DNA from: Vibrio sinaloensis
GTDB lineage: Bacteria; Pseudomonadota; Gammaproteobacteria; Enterobacterales; Vibrionaceae
Reading direction: 5' to 3'
Assembly (NCBI RefSeq): GCF_023195835.1
Contig: NZ_CP096200.1
Span: forward strand, 1-64,000
DNA: 64,000 nucleotides
Part shown: positions 7,654 through 16,575 of the stretch, in pieces
How the letters are laid out: every line of letters starts with the position of its first letter
Position numbering within the stretch: position 1 is the first letter of the stretch
The notes under the pieces: generated by a model
Seen by the model: the letters and a program-made list of their open reading frames with translations, nothing else
What the model was told of the DNA's origin: nothing
Databases searched by the model: none
Program-made: the position numbers and the translations under genes

Positions 7654-8796
7654 ATGATTCGTCTAATCACGAATGCAAGTCTCTACACGCCTGAGTATGT
7701 AGGCATTAAACACATATTGATCGCCGGCAATCAAATTGAGGCAATCTATGACCAAGATCACTGTCTTCAAACCCCAGCATTTGTTGAAGTCTTCGACGCA
7801 AAGGGAAAGTGCATTGTTCCAGGTTTTGTTGATGGCTTAGTTCATTACTGTGGTGGTGGTGGGGAAGGTGGATTTAAAAATAGAACACCAGAGCTCTTCG
7901 CACATGAGGCTAAGGAGTGCGGTGTAACCACGCTTGTAGGCGCTCTAGGTACCGACTCGCTCACGCGGACCGTTTCCAACTTGTTAGGAAAAGCCCGCGA
8001 ATTGCAAGAGCATGGGCTCTCAGCATACTTTTATTCTGGTTCATATCATATCCCACTAAAAACGCTGACCACATCAGTAGAAAGCGATTTGCTTTATATC
8101 CCAGAAATTATCGGTGTTGGTGAAGTGGCATTGGCCGATCATAGAGCATCGGTAATCACCTTTAACGACTTGCTAGATATCGCCCGAAAAACGAAAACCG
8201 CCGCGTCACTAGCAGGGAAGAAAGGTGTGGTCTTCTGTCATATGGGGGATAGCCCTGAACAACTGTCTTTGATACGAAATGTTGTAGAACAATCCGACAT
8301 CTCACATGAACACTTCATCCCCACTCATTGTAATCGGAACCCCCACCTTTTCGAAGACGCTATACGCTACGGCCAAGAAGGCGGGTATATCGATTTTACA
8401 ACCAGCACTAATGAGGGACTTATTCAGGATGGTGAAGTCATAAGTGCAAAGGCCATAAAGCTTGCAATGGAGGCTGGCGTTGATCCATCACTTATCACTT
8501 TGAGCTCTGACGCGAACGCGAGCCTTCCTAGGTTTGATGAGAATGGGCATACCATCGGTGTTGATGTTGGTCGTATTTCCAGCCTTTTCGAATCAGTGAA
8601 ACAAGCGCATTTCGAGTTTGATGTGTCTTTCGATAAAGCACTGGCTTGTATCACCAAAAACCCGGCTAAAGCACTAGGGTTGGTCCAAAAAGGTCATATT
8701 CGCGTTGGGGCTGATGCCGATATGGTTATGCTCGCGAGCGACACTCTAGACATAGAAGCAGTTTGGGCTCTGGGTCATAAAGTCTACACCCGCTAA
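7654..8796 (+). CDS. iadA: Isoaspartyl dipeptidase-like amidohydrolase
   Basis: 380 aa, close to E. coli IadA (390) along its whole length. IadA cleaves beta-aspartyl dipeptides; next to a cyanophycinase the likely substrate is beta-Asp-Arg, giving aspartate and arginine in the cytoplasm (no signal peptide). Visible family elements are GGGGEGG (66-73 region), SGSYHIP (Tyr-131), FCHMGD (His-196), PTHCNRN (His-225, Arg-228) and LSSDANAS (Asp-286). Two metal ligands differ. The HxH motif after strand 1 reads LVH (Leu-62 for the first His), and the carboxylated bridging lysine is replaced by Glu-157 in GVGEVALADHR. First gene of an apparent three-gene operon; 32 bases separate it from the transporter. 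Confidence 0.88.
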   Translation: MIRLITNASLYTPEYVGIKHILIAGNQIEAIYDQDHCLQTPAFVEVFDAKGKCIVPGFVDGLVHYCGGGGEGGFKNRTPELFAHEAKECGVTTLVGALGTDSLTRTVSNLLGKARELQEHGLSAYFYSGSYHIPLKTLTTSVESDLLYIPEIIGVGEVALADHRASVITFNDLLDIARKTKTAASLAGKKGVVFCHMGDSPEQLSLIRNVVEQSDISHEHFIPTHCNRNPHLFEDAIRYGQEGGYIDFTTSTNEGLIQDGEVISAKAIKLAMEAGVDPSLITLSSDANASLPRFDENGHTIGVDVGRISSLFESVKQAHFEFDVSFDKALACITKNPAKALGLVQKGHIRVGADADMVMLASDTLDIEAVWALGHKVYTR

Positions 8797-8828
8797 AGAT
8801 CAAATTATGTATATAAAGAGGTTGAGTT

Positions 8829-10307
8829 ATGGAAACAAAAATAATGGATAGCTCGTCTAGAAAGACGTTCAAGATGCCGACGGTATACACCATATTATTT
8901 GCCATTATCGCAATGATAGCGGCTTTAACATGGGTCATTCCAGCAGGGAAATACGATTATAAAACTGCCGATACACAACAGCTTGTCACGGCACAAGAAG
9001 CATTAAGTTATGGAGGAGGAGAGCGACTCCTTCCTATTCCTGGCACATACACCGAGTTAGAGTCATCACCTCAAGGTGCCATTGATGTTCTTATGGCGCC
9101 AATCAAAGGCTTCCATAAGGCAGCGGATGTTGCATTGTTTGTTCTGGTCATCGGTGGTTTTTTGGCTGTCACAATGAAAACAGGCGCAATGGACGCTGGG
9201 GTTTCTGCCGTCGTCAATAAATTTGAGGGGCGAGAGCAACTGCTCATCCCCATATTGATGTTTCTTTTTGCGATTGGGGGCTCAACATATGGTATGGCAG
9301 AGGAGACCGTTGCATTTTGGGCATTGATTTTACCCGTTATGGCTGCGGCAGGTTATGACCGTATGGTTACTGCTGGCGTTATACTACTGGGATCTGGAGT
9401 CGGTGTGCTGGCCTCTACTGTGAACCCATTTGCGACCGGTATTGCCTCTCGATTTACAGGGCTCCAAATTGGGGACGGGATCATTCTAAGACTTATCATG
9501 CTTGCGATCTTCTTTGTCGTTGCAGTTGTATTCGTCATGCGCTATGCCGCTCGCTCAAAAGCAGATCCCGAAAAGTCAGCACTGAATGGTGTTGAGTTTG
9601 ATGATGACCTAACCAATGAAGCCCAAGCGTTAGAGTTTACCCCGGCTAGAAAAATGACTATGGCCGTCTTCTTCGGTACGTTCATGGTGATGGTGTACGG
9701 TGTTGTGCCCTGGGAAGATATGGGCATCAATGCTATGCCGACGCTTTGGTGGTGGTTCGATGAGCTGTCAACCCTGTTTTTCTCCGCAGCGATCTTAGTG
9801 GCATTGATTAATCGTATGCCAGAGAGTGATTTTATAAAGACTTTTCTTGATGGCGCTAGAGATTTAATTGGGGTTGCGTTAGTCGTTGCAGTCGCGCGTG
9901 GTATCTATGTTGTCATGGGTGATGGCGCGATTATTGATACCATTTTGCATTGGGCAGAAGGGCTTGTTAGTGGCCTACCGTCCGGCGTATTTGTTGTTGT
10001 GACTTATTATGTCCATATTGTGCTTAGCTTTTTCATCCCCTCTACCTCAGGGCTTGCAACCGTTTCAATGCCTCTAATGGGGCCGCTTGCTGATTTCTCA
10101 AACGTGGGGCGTGACTTGGTGATTACAGCATATCAATCTGCCACGGGTTGGATAAATATGTTTGCACCCACATCGAGTCATCTTATTGCTGGTTTAGCGT
10201 TAGCAAGAATCCCTTATGGACGTTTCTTTAAGTGGGTAATGCCATTTATTGGGACGGTATTTGTCATTACTAGCATCATACTGTTTATTTCTGGGTCAAT
10301 GTCATAG
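8829..10307 (+). CDS. YfcC-family inner-membrane transporter
   Basis: 492 aa with 10-12 hydrophobic segments. The N-terminus KMPTVYTILFAIIAMIAALTW and VIPAGKYDY are typical of the YfcC/ArcD-like family of the ion-transporter superfamily, which carries basic amino acids, dipeptides or C4-dicarboxylates. Conserved membrane motifs include GGSTYGMAEE and the C-terminal PSTSGLATVSMPLMGPL. Being between an isoaspartyl dipeptidase and a cyanophycinase, it probably imports beta-Asp-Arg dipeptide or arginine; this is inference from context. The start is supported by AGAGGTTGAG upstream. The next gene starts 73 bases downstream. Confidence 0.88.
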   Translation: METKIMDSSSRKTFKMPTVYTILFAIIAMIAALTWVIPAGKYDYKTADTQQLVTAQEALSYGGGERLLPIPGTYTELESSPQGAIDVLMAPIKGFHKAADVALFVLVIGGFLAVTMKTGAMDAGVSAVVNKFEGREQLLIPILMFLFAIGGSTYGMAEETVAFWALILPVMAAAGYDRMVTAGVILLGSGVGVLASTVNPFATGIASRFTGLQIGDGIILRLIMLAIFFVVAVVFVMRYAARSKADPEKSALNGVEFDDDLTNEAQALEFTPARKMTMAVFFGTFMVMVYGVVPWEDMGINAMPTLWWWFDELSTLFFSAAILVALINRMPESDFIKTFLDGARDLIGVALVVAVARGIYVVMGDGAIIDTILHWAEGLVSGLPSGVFVVVTYYVHIVLSFFIPSTSGLATVSMPLMGPLADFSNVGRDLVITAYQSATGWINMFAPTSSHLIAGLALARIPYGRFFKWVMPFIGTVFVITSIILFISGSMS

Positions 10308-10380
10308 CCCATTGGCAGTCATTGTTGAGTTGGCGATGGCTGCCTTTTTTCTCTCCTCATCTCATGAAAAGGAACTTTCA

Positions 10381-11625
10381 ATGAAACAACATGTAATCAC
10401 TTTAGCACTCGCTACAATATTAGCACTCCCTGCCACTGCGGAAGAACAGCAGGGGACGCTAGTTATCGCAGGAGGAGCGCTATCTTCAGCGACTATGGAC
10501 GTTTATGAAGCATTTGTGAACTCGGTCGATAGCGACCAGGTGAGAATCGGTGTTGTGCCCGCTGCGACAGGCTCAATAAACAAAAAATTTCTTAAGCTAC
10601 AAGAAATCTTTTCTCAATTTGGTGTCAGTAAAAATCATATCGTATTGTTACCGCTTGCAGTAAAAGATGACAAGAAAACCAAAGATACAGATGAATCAAC
10701 ATGGCTAACCAATGGTAACGATACACAGTTGGCAGATGACGTTAAGAAATTGAACGCTATATGGTTTGTCGGAGGTGATCAAACCTTAATCACTCAAGTG
10801 CTACTCAATAAAGATGGGTCGGATACGAAAGTCCTTGGCTCAATTCGAGAAGTGTTCCATAACGGAGGCGTTATAGGGGGAACCAGTGCGGGTGCAGCGA
10901 TTATGTCAAAAACAATGCTCGCTGGCGGAAACAGCACAGGTGCGTTATTCCAAGGCTCCAAGCAGGACTATACGAGCATGGATGAGCAAGAATATGGACC
11001 TGTGGTCACTCGAAGAGGTGCTAACTTTTTTACTTACGGAACTATCGACCAGCACTTTGACCGGAAAGCCCGCTTAGGCCGCTTGATGGTCTCGTTACTG
11101 GAAAAAGCGGATAGTCAGCCAGGTTATGGAATAGACGAAGGTACAGCGATGGTTGTAAAAAATGATATTGCAACGGTTGTTGGACGAGGTGGGGTTACAG
11201 TCATCAATGTCAGTTCGGCGACACACACAAAAAAACAGTATCCACTCAGAGCGTCAAATGTTCGTTTAAGCTATTTACAGCCTGGCGATGAGTACAATCT
11301 ATCTTCACATACTTATATCCCTCGGCCCAAGAGTTACAAAACCGTTGGTCATGAGTATTTTGATGTACCCGATGCGTCAGTGAGCGGCATCATGAGTTCG
11401 AATCGGAACTTAGACGAGTTCATTGGATTTAACATATTGGACAATAAAAGCGCAACACAAGCAGTATCTTGGGTTCTAGATGGAGAGAATCAAGGAATTA
11501 AACTTACCTTCAGTCAGGATGAACAATCTGAAGGGTATTGGAGTCAAGACATCACAGCTGACGTCTACAGCTTTGAAAGCGTTAAACTGAATATTGAACC
11601 GATTTCTGTTCAGTTCAATGACTAA
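10381..11625 (+). CDS. cphE: Secreted cyanophycinase (peptidase S51)
   Basis: 414 aa. Residues 1-20 are a Sec signal peptide ending LPATA, then an S51 serine-peptidase domain with VIAGGAL, WFVGGDQ (about 129-134) and GGTSAGAA carrying the nucleophile Ser-169. Cyanophycinases are exo-enzymes that release beta-Asp-Arg from the storage polymer multi-L-arginyl-poly-aspartate. Extracellular forms (CphE) are about this long, whereas cytoplasmic CphB is near 270 aa. The C-terminal 130 residues form an extra domain with RLSYLQPGDEY, typical of the longer type. The ATG at 10381 was chosen for AAGGAA seven bases upstream and the clean signal peptide; the frame is open upstream to 10249. Confidence 0.9.
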   Translation: MKQHVITLALATILALPATAEEQQGTLVIAGGALSSATMDVYEAFVNSVDSDQVRIGVVPAATGSINKKFLKLQEIFSQFGVSKNHIVLLPLAVKDDKKTKDTDESTWLTNGNDTQLADDVKKLNAIWFVGGDQTLITQVLLNKDGSDTKVLGSIREVFHNGGVIGGTSAGAAIMSKTMLAGGNSTGALFQGSKQDYTSMDEQEYGPVVTRRGANFFTYGTIDQHFDRKARLGRLMVSLLEKADSQPGYGIDEGTAMVVKNDIATVVGRGGVTVINVSSATHTKKQYPLRASNVRLSYLQPGDEYNLSSHTYIPRPKSYKTVGHEYFDVPDASVSGIMSSNRNLDEFIGFNILDNKSATQAVSWVLDGENQGIKLTFSQDEQSEGYWSQDITADVYSFESVKLNIEPISVQFND

Positions 11626-11638
11626 TCACCTTTTGAAG

Positions 11639-11665
11639 TTGGCCCGCTTCTCGGGAAGAGGCCAG
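11639..11665. repeat. Dispersed hairpin repeat, copy 1
   Basis: TTGGCC...GGCCAG outer arms enclose CCGCTTCTCGGG. The same pattern recurs at 11881, 14551 and 19071. Here, as at 19071, it follows the stop of a small acidic reading frame on the minus strand. Confidence 0.7.
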
Positions 11666-11666
11666 C

Positions 11667-11758
11667 TTACACTTCACTGTCATCGAGTGAGTCAAAGAGC
11701 TCGCCACCATCCAGTAAAATGTAAATCCTCGTCGTCAATTTCTTCAAAACGAGTTCAA
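11667..11758 (-). pseudogene. Frameshifted copy of small acidic gene
   Basis: The bases match the intact small gene at 19099-19212 over about 90 positions, including GTCATCGAGTGAGTCAAAGA. The end still reads FDSLDD-SEV-stop, but an insertion in the middle (near CATTTTA) breaks the frame and the start is missing. Its 5' end is fused to an unrelated plus-strand ORF fragment. Confidence 0.65.
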
Positions 11759-11873
11759 AGATTTTGCTGAGCAACTGATAAACCGTGGTTCAGACGACTC
11801 AGTTATTCGTGAGTCTACGTCAAATCAAATCCCTAGTACTGGCATCACTGCACCATCTGAACGCAAGCATTAA
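11751..11873 (+). pseudogene. C-terminal fragment of an unidentified protein
   Basis: A plus-strand frame open to the TAA at 11871 reads EFKDFAEQLINRGSDDS, then VIREST, and ends with ITAPSERKH. It has no start or ribosome-binding site and begins at the junction with the acidic-gene remnant. The composition looks like a real protein tail rather than noise, but I cannot name the family. Confidence 0.35.
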
Positions 11874-11880
11874 CTTTTAG

Positions 11881-11907
11881 TTGGCCCGCTGCGCGGAAGG
11901 AGGCCAG
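11881..11907. repeat. Dispersed hairpin repeat, copy 2
   Basis: TTGGCCCGCTGCGCGGAAGG and GGCCAG form the same structure as copies 1, 3 and 4. It sits directly after the stop of the ORF fragment ending at 11873. Confidence 0.6.
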
Positions 11908-12456
11908 GCTGGTTTTCAATAAAATTGCTTGGAGTATTGCTGTATTCACCAAACGCAGCAAGAGCCACACAGTACGCTTTTCATTCAGGTCATTAATCTG
12001 TAAATTGACACCATTTCAGTTCTTTATACTGTTTTTGAGTTTTTTAAAAATGGTTACTGTAAAAATTGAAAAAAGTGTCCTCCTCTTATTATTGAAAGCA
12101 AAAACATTGGCTGAGCTCGTTCTACCTCATTGTAGCTAGAAAGGCTGATGTCGTTCTCACCTATACTTCATTTCTAAACTCTGGTTCTGTTCAGCGAGGT
12201 AACGAGCTGGCCTAAGCAAGTTTTGTAGTTGGCCTTGTCGCTGTTAGCGAAAAGAATGACGCCAGTTGTGCTACTTCATACTCAGGAGTACACCAAAATA
12301 GCTTTGCCCCTTGAGTCTAAACTAAACCAGTTGCTGAAGTTGATTAGATTTGGCATGAGTCAGCCACCAATGGGACCATTGGACTCACTTTTCTCCATTC
12401 GACTTTTACAAGGAATGGGAAAACTTGATTTTACAAACAGTGCCCCGTCGCTTGAT

Positions 12457-13464
12457 TTAGGCTAATACCGATGAATGTGCAGTCATTACGTCAATAGCAA
12501 ATCGCGATGGGTCACGTAAAATAGCTCGTCCGACGGCTGCAAGATCGAAATAAGATTGTTCTAATGCGTTTTCGATATAGTCAGCAGTTTCGATACCTCC
12601 CACGCCAATGATAGGGACTCCTAGAGTGGCTTGCTTGAGATACTCTGCCTCTGAGACTAAATAGCCTTCACCGCGTCGGTCTTTAGGTCTATTCCAGCCA
12701 CCAATGCCTGAAGATACATCAATGATACTGATTCCTGATGTAACAAAGTGCTGACACACCTTGACCATGTCATCTTGACTTAGTCCTTGTGGATAGAGAT
12801 CTTGCCCTGGAACACGCACCATGATTTCTAGTCGTGTATTCAAGCGAATGGCTTTAATGATATCTACTATCATTCGAACACGATTTTCCAGTGACCCGCC
12901 ATATTGATCTTCTCTTTGATTCGTGATTGGTGAAAGGACTTGGTTGAGCCCATAGCCATGTGCGCAGTGCAGTTCCACAAAATCAAACCCTGCTTTCTCC
13001 ACTCTAATTGCCGCTTGCACAAATGAATCGATCCATATTTGGATATCATCTGTTGTCATTTCACGTGGTTGAGGTAACGCTCGGTCATAAGCTGGGACAG
13101 TTATACCTGAGGGTCCCATTAAGTTTGGGCAAATGTGGAGCTGTGCTTTGCCTCCACAATGGGTGAGCTGAAAACCAGCTTTAGCGCCTGCATTATGGAT
13201 CACATTCGCAATCGCCATCATCCCTTCAATGCATTCATCACTGTGAGCGCCAAGTTGGTTAGGTTCGCTTCTCCCCGATGGATGGACAAAACTGTATTCA
13301 ACCATCACTAGCCCTGCACCAGATTTTGTGAGGTTTCGATAATGTTCAATGGTTTTTGCTGTTGCTAGTCCGTTTGTAGTGGCGGTTTGGGAGGCCATTG
13401 GTGGCACAACAAGTCGATTCTTCAATGTTTGGTTTGGGAGAGCTAGGGGTTGAAAGCGTCGCAT
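12457..13464 (-). CDS. Old-yellow-enzyme family NADH:flavin oxidoreductase
   Basis: 335-aa FMN-dependent TIM-barrel oxidoreductase of the OYE/YqjM/2,4-dienoyl-CoA reductase N-domain type, which reduces activated C=C bonds. Motifs: RLVVPPMAS at the N-terminus (flavin binding), ELHCAHGYGLNQVLSP, NQREDQYGGSLENR (strongly diagnostic) and the phosphate-binding IIGVGGI and AVGRAILRDP near the end. It lacks the C-terminal FAD/NAD domain of full-length dienoyl-CoA reductases, so it is the short form. It is divergent from a LysR gene starting about 110 bases away, which probably regulates it. Natural substrate unknown. Confidence 0.93.
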   Translation of the reverse strand: MRRFQPLALPNQTLKNRLVVPPMASQTATTNGLATAKTIEHYRNLTKSGAGLVMVEYSFVHPSGRSEPNQLGAHSDECIEGMMAIANVIHNAGAKAGFQLTHCGGKAQLHICPNLMGPSGITVPAYDRALPQPREMTTDDIQIWIDSFVQAAIRVEKAGFDFVELHCAHGYGLNQVLSPITNQREDQYGGSLENRVRMIVDIIKAIRLNTRLEIMVRVPGQDLYPQGLSQDDMVKVCQHFVTSGISIIDVSSGIGGWNRPKDRRGEGYLVSEAEYLKQATLGVPIIGVGGIETADYIENALEQSYFDLAAVGRAILRDPSRFAIDVMTAHSSVLA

Positions 13465-13573
13465 GCGTTTTCCTGTGTATCAAGTGAATAGCTCCATCTT
13501 AAAGAGTTTTTGTGGTAAATTTAAGAAACATTATTTCACCTATCGTTTCTTATATGGAAACAAAGGCAAGTTA

Positions 13574-14446
13574 GTGAAACTGAATGATTTGGCGGTATTT
13601 GTTGAAGTGGCTAAAGCACCTAGTTTGCGTGAAGCGGCTAAACAAATGGAAATGCAACCTGGCACTGTCTCTAAATTAATTAAACGCATCGAAGCCTACT
13701 ATCAGCAGAAATTGTTTTCGAAGCAAGGGACTCAATGGGTGTTGACTGAAGCTGGTGATATGCTCTTTCAACGAGCTATTGAAATGCTTGTCATTAATCA
13801 AAAAATTGAACGAGAGCTAGGCAAGCCACGCCGCCCACACTTGCGAATTAGTGGCTCAGAGGCAGTACTTGGGTATTTTGTACCTAATGTGATTGAACGC
13901 CTATTGAGTCATAACCATGATGTAACGCTTGAAACAAAAAACGCGCAAGATCTTACTTTACTTAATAAACATGAGGTTGATATTGCGCTCGTTTCGAGTT
14001 TAAGTGGGTTTCCTCCGCGAGAAAGGCAGACAAGGACAATAGAGTTGAGCCAGGCGAACTTTGTGACCGTCGCCAACCAAGAACACATATTGTTCTTGAA
14101 ACAAAGCGAGGAAGCAGTACCGATTGACGAGTTGCTCCAATACCCATTCGTTGTTCCGTCGAAACCAATTTATGGTTCAATGGACATACATCGAAGCCTT
14201 GATGGTTGGCATGATGAGGAGTTCAGCCGTCTGATTTCTGCACGGGTGGATACCATCTCCACGTTAATCGCATTAGTAAAGCATAAACCATTTCTGGCGT
14301 ATGTTCCCGACTATGTCGCTAGGGAGCACGGATTGAAAGTAATCACTGTTTCTGGATGTCCTTATAGTTGTGAACAAACAATCTGGCTGTGTCGACATAG
14401 TGAAGTGCAGCATTATTTCTTGCATGTGTTTGATAACATGCCTTAA
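13574..14446 (+). CDS. LysR-family transcriptional regulator
   Basis: 290 aa from the GTG at 13574. The winged-helix domain occupies the N-terminal 60 residues (LNDLAVFVEVAKAPSLREAA, then VSKLIKRIE), followed by the periplasmic-binding-like effector domain. The frame is open upstream to 13463, but the LysR fold starts exactly at VKLNDL and AAGG lies before the GTG, so the shorter start is preferred. This leaves a 109-base divergent promoter region shared with the OYE gene. By the usual LysR logic it controls that gene and itself. The effector is unknown. Confidence 0.9.
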   Translation: MKLNDLAVFVEVAKAPSLREAAKQMEMQPGTVSKLIKRIEAYYQQKLFSKQGTQWVLTEAGDMLFQRAIEMLVINQKIERELGKPRRPHLRISGSEAVLGYFVPNVIERLLSHNHDVTLETKNAQDLTLLNKHEVDIALVSSLSGFPPRERQTRTIELSQANFVTVANQEHILFLKQSEEAVPIDELLQYPFVVPSKPIYGSMDIHRSLDGWHDEEFSRLISARVDTISTLIALVKHKPFLAYVPDYVAREHGLKVITVSGCPYSCEQTIWLCRHSEVQHYFLHVFDNMP

Positions 14447-14550
14447 TTTGATTCGATATAAATCGATACCCCATTTAGGCTATCTAAACTCAGGGGGACT
14501 TTCGGGAAGCGAAGAGTAGAAAGCTAGCTGAGGTGAGGGACAGGGCGAAA

Positions 14551-14622
14551 TTGGTCCGTTTCTCGGGAAGGGGCCAGTTTGTTCTTGGCTGTCTAAGAGT
14601 GATTCACAGAACTCTTTGCCTC
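14551..14622. repeat. Dispersed hairpin repeat, copy 3, degenerate
   Basis: TTGGTCCGTTTCTCGGGAAG then GGGCCAG repeats the hairpin. The next 45 bases (GAGTGATTCACAGAACTCTTTGCC) still resemble the end of the acidic gene at 19099. No frame survives. Confidence 0.55.
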
Positions 14623-14938
14623 AAACAGCTAAACGGCGCGTTGCGGCGCAGTCGTTAGTCGTTTGCTGACTGCTATGATGCATCTTATGTCCTTAAGTCG
14701 GCAAGTTTTGAGTTGACTTGTTTTTGCCCCGAAACTATTTAAGGCAAATGACCTTTGGAACACTAATGATGATAATTTAACTTATGTAAACTTATCCGAA
14801 GATCTCACACCACCGCCTCTATATTAATGTTGACCGTGACACTGATCCTACTAGGGAGGTGAAATGACTTGATTGTTGGATGACCTCTTAGGTGAAGTAA
14901 CCTTATGTCATCTACCTAATGCGCTACAAAGTTAGAAT

Positions 14939-14961
14939 AAGCCTCTGCTATGCAGAGGCTT
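14939..14961 (-). terminator. Hairpin downstream of PTS gene
   Basis: AAGCCTCTGC and GCAGAGGCTT form a perfect 10-bp stem with a three-base loop, 56 bases after the PTS stop. The T-run is weak. It probably ends the glvA-PTS transcript. Confidence 0.65.
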
Positions 14962-15016
14962 TGAGAAAGGCATCATTGGGGGGACTTGATGCCCGCTTTC
15001 AGGGAAAATACGTATT

Positions 15017-16561
15017 CTAAGCTTGAATAAGCTGGCTCATTTCCTCTCGTACTTGAGGTACCGTTAGACCAACAATTATCTGGAAGCTTTCTCCATTTCT
15101 TACCACATTGACGGCTCCATGCTCTTGGAAGTAAGCGGTGGGTTCAACTAGCTCGGCATTCTTCACTTTTACTCTTAGTCGAGTTGCACAATTCGTTAGT
15201 AGTTCAATGTTGTTGCTTCCACCTAGTCCCGCGATAAAGGCATTCGCTTGGCTGTCATCCAAGCTGCCTGCTTTCTGGGATGCGCGGTATTCAGCTTTGG
15301 ACACCAGTTTAACTTCGGCATCATCGCGGCCTGGAGTCATGATGTTGTATTTTAAGATGATCGCTCTAAAGCTAATGAAGTAAATTGCTGTAAATGTCAG
15401 CCCTAGTGCAATTTGCACGAGGTAAGTTCCCATGTGGTTTGCGCCCAGTGGCAGCCAGTTTTGGAACACAAAGTCGATCAAACCAGTTTGGAAGTTACCC
15501 GATACTCCTAGCATGTATGCAATGGTGGCCATAGTTGCCGATAAAAGCGCATGCAGAACAAACAATGCTGGTGCAATAAACAGGAAGGTAAATTCAATTG
15601 GTTCGGTGATACCGGTGAGAATTGCTGTGATGGCAGCGCCTAGTACTAGGCCAAGTACCATTTTCTTTTTCTCAGGTTTTGCTGTCGAGTACAGTGCTAA
15701 CGCAATACCAGTACAGCCAAATACCTTTCCCATGCCTGTTAGCATAAGGCCACCTTGTGGGAACTGCTCCGTTAATGGGGCATTACTTGCAGCAAACTCT
15801 TGAATGTGTTGAATCCAGTACGCAACAGTACCTCCGTCAACAGCAACTGGACCGTAGAACACTGGGCCATAGACGAAGTGATGTAGACCTGTTGGGATGA
15901 GCAGGCGTTCAAGTAAGGTGAAGGCCCAAACACCAAACGAACCAGCGTTAACTAAGAACGTTTGCAGGCTATTAATGCCTCCTTGGATACTTGGCCAAAC
16001 GAAACAGGTAATGATCGCAAGGGCAACCATGATAGGGAAACTGATGATGACTACAAGCGGGGTGCCATTAAATACGGAAGCCCAATCCGCCAATTTACGT
16101 TCAAAATAGTTGTTATGAACCCATACGGATACACCAGCGATTAAGATAGCTCCCAGAAGATTGGTATCTAGTGTTAGGATGCCGCCAATTTCAGTCAGAC
16201 CGCGTTCACCTGTAACGTAGTTTACGCCTAAGTCAGTGCCCCAAAACTGCAGAACGCCACCAATGACGTAGTTGAATGTGATGTATGACACCAGTGTTGC
16301 AAGTACAGCACGGCCGGATGCAGACTTTGCGAGTGCGATAGGTAAGCCGACTGCAAAAATCAGCGACATGTTTTTAAATACGGCGAGTGATGCTTGCAAC
16401 AAAATGGTGGAGACGCTGTGCCAAGTTGAACCAGGCACCGCCCAAGGAAACAGGTCTTGGTTGAGCAGCATTACCGTAAATCCAAGTAGCATACCTGCTG
16501 CCGGGAAGAGTAGGACAGGGACAAACATTGCTGCCCCGAACCTTTGAATCATATCTTTCAT
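15017..16561 (-). CDS. PTS alpha-glucoside transporter, EIICB
   Basis: 514 aa. The EIIC domain (about 1-400) has multiple membrane segments and the family motifs LIPTGLHHFVYGP and GITEPIEFTFLF. A linker joins it to a C-terminal EIIB domain with the phosphorylated cysteine, Cys-458, in TNCATRLRVKV. This is the glucose/maltose-type family (GlvC, MalB/AglA). It imports alpha-glucosides such as maltose or sucrose isomers as 6-phosphates. No EIIA domain is attached, so the housekeeping EIIA-Glc probably donates phosphate. The start has a strong GGAGG. It follows the GH4 phospho-alpha-glucosidase gene in the same operon. Confidence 0.93.
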   Translation of the reverse strand: MKDMIQRFGAAMFVPVLLFPAAGMLLGFTVMLLNQDLFPWAVPGSTWHSVSTILLQASLAVFKNMSLIFAVGLPIALAKSASGRAVLATLVSYITFNYVIGGVLQFWGTDLGVNYVTGERGLTEIGGILTLDTNLLGAILIAGVSVWVHNNYFERKLADWASVFNGTPLVVIISFPIMVALAIITCFVWPSIQGGINSLQTFLVNAGSFGVWAFTLLERLLIPTGLHHFVYGPVFYGPVAVDGGTVAYWIQHIQEFAASNAPLTEQFPQGGLMLTGMGKVFGCTGIALALYSTAKPEKKKMVLGLVLGAAITAILTGITEPIEFTFLFIAPALFVLHALLSATMATIAYMLGVSGNFQTGLIDFVFQNWLPLGANHMGTYLVQIALGLTFTAIYFISFRAIILKYNIMTPGRDDAEVKLVSKAEYRASQKAGSLDDSQANAFIAGLGGSNNIELLTNCATRLRVKVKNAELVEPTAYFQEHGAVNVVRNGESFQIIVGLTVPQVREEMSQLIQA

Positions 16562-16575
16562 TGTGACCTCCGTAT

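Larger units (their letters stand above)
11626..12456. other. Gene-fragment region between cyanophycin and OYE genes
   Basis: About 830 bases without an intact gene. They contain two hairpin repeats (11639-11665 and 11881-11907), a frameshifted copy of a small acidic gene, and a C-terminal ORF fragment ending at 11873. From 11908 to 12456 I see only AT-rich sequence and an unconvincing TTG-started frame at 12229-12465. Confidence 0.5.
14447..15016. other. Intergenic stretch with repeat copy
   Basis: 570 bases between convergent genes. The only features I can support are the degenerate hairpin/acidic-gene repeat at 14551-14622 and the PTS terminator at 14939-14961. The rest is unassigned. Confidence 0.4.

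Noticed and set aside
10249..10380. N-terminal extension of cyanophycinase
   Set aside because: The extension overlaps the transporter gene and would bury the signal peptide that begins at 10381 after a good ribosome-binding site.
12229..12465. 78-codon frame before the OYE gene
   Set aside because: TTG start, no ribosome-binding site and no recognisable motif; treated as non-coding.
14620..14680. GC-rich palindromic stretch considered as an integron attC site
   Set aside because: The GTTRRRY/RYYYAAC core sites are not present at the expected spacing, and there is no integrase or cassette array.
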